Of a DNA stretch of 64,000 bases, positions 61,571 through 64,000 are shown one piece after another (the stretch's first letter is position 1; every line of letters begins with the position of its first letter). The stretch lies in assembly GCF_030063135.1 (NCBI RefSeq), contig NZ_JASISO010000035.1:26107-90106 (forward strand), written 5' to 3'. Source of the DNA: Streptomyces sp. G-G2 (GTDB taxonomy: Bacteria; Actinomycetota; Actinomycetes; Streptomycetales; Streptomycetaceae). The position numbers and the translations under genes were made by a program. The notes beneath the pieces were generated by a model. That model made no database searches and had not been told where the DNA came from. It saw nothing but the letters and a program-made list of their open reading frames with translations.

Positions 61571-62389
61571 TCAGCCCTTGAACAGGGAGTTCAGCTCGCC
61601 GTAGGAGAGGGAGTCCGCGACCGCCCCGTAGGTGCCGCCCGCGAGCAGCTCCTCCGTCGCCCGCCGGACCACGGCGTACGCGGCCTCCGCGACCCAGGAA
61701 CCGAGGCTGACCCGGGCCACGCCCAGCTCGCCCAGCGCGGCGACGCCGGGGGCGTCGGGGCCGACCAGGATGTTCAGCGGGGCGTCGATGCCGCGGGCCA
61801 GCTCGGTGACGGTGGCCGGGTCGTACACGCCGGGCACGAAGACACCGCTGGCCCCGGCCTCCAGGTAGGCGGCGGCGCGGGTCAGCGTCTCGGCCAGCCG
61901 GGCCGGGCCGGGCTCGCCGAGGCCCAGGAGGTACGTGTCCACGCGGGCGTTGATGTAGAGCGGGACCCCGAGGGCGTCCGCGGCCGCGCGGGCGGCGGCC
62001 AGACGCTCCGCCTGCTCGGCGGGGTCCCGGAAGCGGTCCTCGATGTTGACGCCGACGGCGCCCGCGGCCAGTACGCCGGTGACGGTCTCGCCGACCCCGG
62101 CGGCGTCGGCGCCGAACCCGCCCTCGATGTCGGCGGTTACCGGGACCTCCACGGCGGCGACCACGCGGGCGATCAGGTCGAGGGCGCGGTCCCGGGAGAG
62201 GGAGTCGCCGTCGGGCGAACCGAGGGACCAGGCGACACCGGCGCTGGTGGTGGCGACGGCGGGGGACCCGGCGGCCTCGACGAGGCGGGCGCTGGCGACG
62301 TCCCAGGCGTTGGCGAGGGCCAGGGGCGCGGCGGGGGTGTGCAGGGCGTGGAAGGCGTGGGCACGGGAAAGGTCAATCGTCTTGGTCAT
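61571..62389 (-). CDS. Isocitrate lyase/PEP mutase-superfamily protein
   Basis: 272 residues, ATG at complement 62389. TIM-barrel superfamily features: LALANAWDVASARLVEAAG, TADIEGGFGADAAGV with Mg-binding acidic residues, VNIEDRF, and ARVDTYLLG. The catalytic KKCGH loop of isocitrate lyase is absent, so it belongs to the oxaloacetase/carboxyvinyl-phosphonate-type subgroup. Probable C-C or C-P bond chemistry on a 2-oxo acid, not specifiable. Confidence 0.85.
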   Translation of the reverse strand: MTKTIDLSRAHAFHALHTPAAPLALANAWDVASARLVEAAGSPAVATTSAGVAWSLGSPDGDSLSRDRALDLIARVVAAVEVPVTADIEGGFGADAAGVGETVTGVLAAGAVGVNIEDRFRDPAEQAERLAAARAAADALGVPLYINARVDTYLLGLGEPGPARLAETLTRAAAYLEAGASGVFVPGVYDPATVTELARGIDAPLNILVGPDAPGVAALGELGVARVSLGSWVAEAAYAVVRRATEELLAGGTYGAVADSLSYGELNSLFKG

Positions 62390-62571
62390 GCGGGCATTTC
62401 ATCAGAGGGGGGCCGGGTGGGGCGGGCGAATACCGGACCTTGCGGGGACCGGAGGGATGCCGCGCGCGGGGGCCGGGGGGATGGGCCCGCGGGAGCCGGG
62501 GGGCGGGCCCGCGGGGAGCCGGTGGGTGCCGCTGCGGGAGCGTTCCGGGGCCCCGCCCCGCACGCCGCGCC

Positions 62572-63708
62572 TCACGTGCCGACGGGGCCGGGGCGGGTGT
62601 CGGGGGCCAGGCCCGATGCGGCGCCCGCGCCGCAGAGGGGGAGGACCGCCGTGCGGGAGGAGAGGGGATCGGCGGGGGCGGCCGGGCCCACGGCGGCCCA
62701 GCACGCCGCGGCCGTGGGTTCGACGTACAGCCCGCGCGCCGCCAGGTCGCGCTGCGCGGCGCGGATCGCGTCCTCCGGCACCGTCAGGAAGGTGCCCCCC
62801 GACGCCCGGACCGCCGCCAGGATCTGCCGGGCCCGCGGCGGCGCCGGGATCGCGATGCCCTCGGCCAGGGTGGGCGCCGCCGCGCCGGGGACGGTCAGCT
62901 CGTGGGCCCCGGCCGCGAAGGCCGCCGCCAGCGGAGCCACGGCCGCCGCCTGGACGCCGACCAGCGCGGGGGCCCGTACGCCCGCCCGCGCCAGTTCGGC
63001 GATCGCCAGTGCCGCGCCCAGCAGCAGCGTCCCGTTCCCCACGGGCACCACCAGTACCTCGGGGAGCTCGCCTCCCAGTGCCTCCCACACCTCGTACACG
63101 TACGTCTTCGTGCCATGGAGGAAGTAGGGGTTGAAGACATGGCTCGCGTAGAAGACGCCCGGCTCGTCGGCCGCCGCCCGCGCGGCCCGCGCCGCCGCCT
63201 CGCGGCCGCCCCCGATCCGCCGCACCCGCGCCCCGTGCGCTTTGATCTGCTCGGTCTTCTTCGCGGAGGTCCCCTCGGGCACGAACACCTCGCAGGGCAG
63301 CCCGGCCCGCGCGCAGTAGGCCGCCACCGAGGTCCCGGCGTTGCCGCTGCTGTCGGCCACCACCCGCTCCGGCCCCAGCCGCCGCGCCAGCTCGGCGAGC
63401 ATCACCGCGCCCCGGTCCTTGAACGACAGGGTCGGCATCAGGAAGTCGAGCTTGGCGGAGATCCGGTCGGTCAGCGGGACCAGCGGCGTGCACCCCTCGC
63501 CGAGGCTCACCGTCGGCGCGCCCGGCAACGGCAGCGCGGGCCCGTAGCGCCACAGCGAGTGCGGCCCGGCGCCGGGCGTCCCCACCGGTTCCGCCACGAA
63601 GTCCAGGTCCCACGGCCCGGCGCAGACCGGGCAGCACCAGGGCGCGGTGCGGACGTCGGCGCGGGCGCCGTCGTCGGGGCAGACGTAACCGGGAAGTCCG
63701 TGCGTCAT
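62572..63708 (-). CDS. Threonine synthase-like PLP enzyme
   Basis: 378 residues, ATG at complement 63708. An N-terminal zinc-ribbon-like segment (VCPDDG and WCCPVC) precedes the fold-type II PLP domain: Lys in LSFKDRGAVML, phosphate-binding SSGNAGTSVAAY, GNGTLLLG. The best fit is a threonine synthase or related pyridoxal lyase; the surrounding genes give no pathway clue. The region 62390-62571 before it is short and featureless. Confidence 0.87.
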   Translation of the reverse strand: MTHGLPGYVCPDDGARADVRTAPWCCPVCAGPWDLDFVAEPVGTPGAGPHSLWRYGPALPLPGAPTVSLGEGCTPLVPLTDRISAKLDFLMPTLSFKDRGAVMLAELARRLGPERVVADSSGNAGTSVAAYCARAGLPCEVFVPEGTSAKKTEQIKAHGARVRRIGGGREAAARAARAAADEPGVFYASHVFNPYFLHGTKTYVYEVWEALGGELPEVLVVPVGNGTLLLGAALAIAELARAGVRAPALVGVQAAAVAPLAAAFAAGAHELTVPGAAAPTLAEGIAIPAPPRARQILAAVRASGGTFLTVPEDAIRAAQRDLAARGLYVEPTAAACWAAVGPAAPADPLSSRTAVLPLCGAGAASGLAPDTRPGPVGT

Positions 63709-63895
63709 GGGAGGAGCGCCTTTGCTCGTTCATGTGCTCGTTCGGGCTGGTCTCTGGGACGGATGCTACGCGCGGGACAGGCGGGGAGCGGGTTGTGAGG
63801 GTCGCGGCGGGGGCGACGGGAGCGCGCGTCGTTGCCCTTGCGTACTATTCGCGCAATCGTTCGCACATCCCCCGCCTGATGGAGCCGCTCACCCC

Positions 63896-64000
63896 GTGAG
63901 TACCCAGCCCCCGTCCCAGCCGCCGCCGTACGACCCCTGGGCGGCCCCGCCCCCGGGGTCCGCGTACGGCTGCGGGTACCCGGTCGACCCGCGCTCCGGC
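63896..64000 (+). CDS. N-terminus of a Pro-rich protein (runs off right edge)
   Basis: 35 codons from GTG 63896 to the window end, with GGAG about 12 bases upstream. The sequence is MSTQPPSQPPPYDPWAAPPP and continues Pro/Gly/Tyr-rich, the usual cytoplasmic head of Streptomyces membrane proteins (often DUF4190-like). No domain is reached. The 187-bp gap before it is the divergent promoter region with the threonine-synthase-like gene. Confidence 0.6.
   Translation, partial: MSTQPPSQPPPYDPWAAPPPGSAYGCGYPVDPRSG

Noticed and set aside
61637..63127. Rightward frames opposite the PEP-mutase-like and threonine-synthase-like genes
   Set aside because: Antisense shadows with Gly/Arg-biased sequence; the opposite strand shows complete enzyme motifs.

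Overview
The window is high-GC actinobacterial chromosome, almost certainly Streptomyces or a close relative. The signs are GC-rich third codon positions, frequent GTG starts, GGAGG-type ribosome binding sites, a WhiB-family protein, a SpoIIE/GAF/HATPase phosphatase, DUF1707 and DUF4245 proteins, polyphosphate glucokinase, an OxyR-AhpCD module and both fumarase classes. From memory, gene order at about 33-50 kb (fumC, class I fumarase, DUF1707, WhiB-like, glpX, DUF4245, nitroreductase, xseB, xseA, ispH, ppgK, ychF) matches the core Streptomyces chromosome around the S. coelicolor SCO5042-SCO5062 block; no alignment was run.

Layout. 0-1 kb: end of a WXG-type (ESX-associated) gene pair. 1-11 kb: mostly exported or surface functions (SGNH lipase, polysaccharide deacetylase, serine beta-lactamase-like hydrolase, an orphan solute-binding lipoprotein), a divergent TetR/MFS exporter pair with a clear operator, and a SUKH (SMI1/KNR4) protein. 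11-18 kb: DUF192/prepilin peptidase divergent pair with a strong dyad, aldo-keto reductase, cis-prenyltransferase, PIN-PhoH ATPase, secreted transglycosylase, AI-2E-family permease. 19-21 kb: ahpC-ahpD with divergent oxyR. 21-26 kb: PadR-regulated ABC exporter with a perfect operator dyad, then an SPFH protein paired with a small ribbon-helix-helix protein. 26-33 kb: class A penicillin-binding protein, catalase, SpoIIE-type phosphatase. 33-50 kb: central metabolism and housekeeping genes.

50.8-53 kb is a small accessory island immediately after ychF. The last 19 bases of ychF and a 33-base block with its hairpin recur about 853 bp downstream and bracket a Phd/RelE-type toxin-antitoxin pair. 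A Uma2-type nuclease gene and truncated gene remnants follow, which looks like an integration or recombination scar.

53-60.5 kb contains the most interesting module: a 60-residue lanthipeptide-like precursor directly followed by a three-domain lanthionine synthetase (lyase, kinase, cyclase) whose cyclase retains Cys and Cys-Cys at the zinc-ligand positions. It is flanked by a two-PASTA lipoprotein and, divergently, by two tandem paralogous membrane-anchored esterases and a translationally coupled trypsin-like protease. 60.5-64 kb returns to ordinary genes: an EamA transporter, a PEP-mutase-like enzyme, a threonine-synthase-like enzyme and the first 35 codons of a proline-rich protein.

No rRNA, tRNA, CRISPR array, intact insertion sequence or replication origin was recognised.
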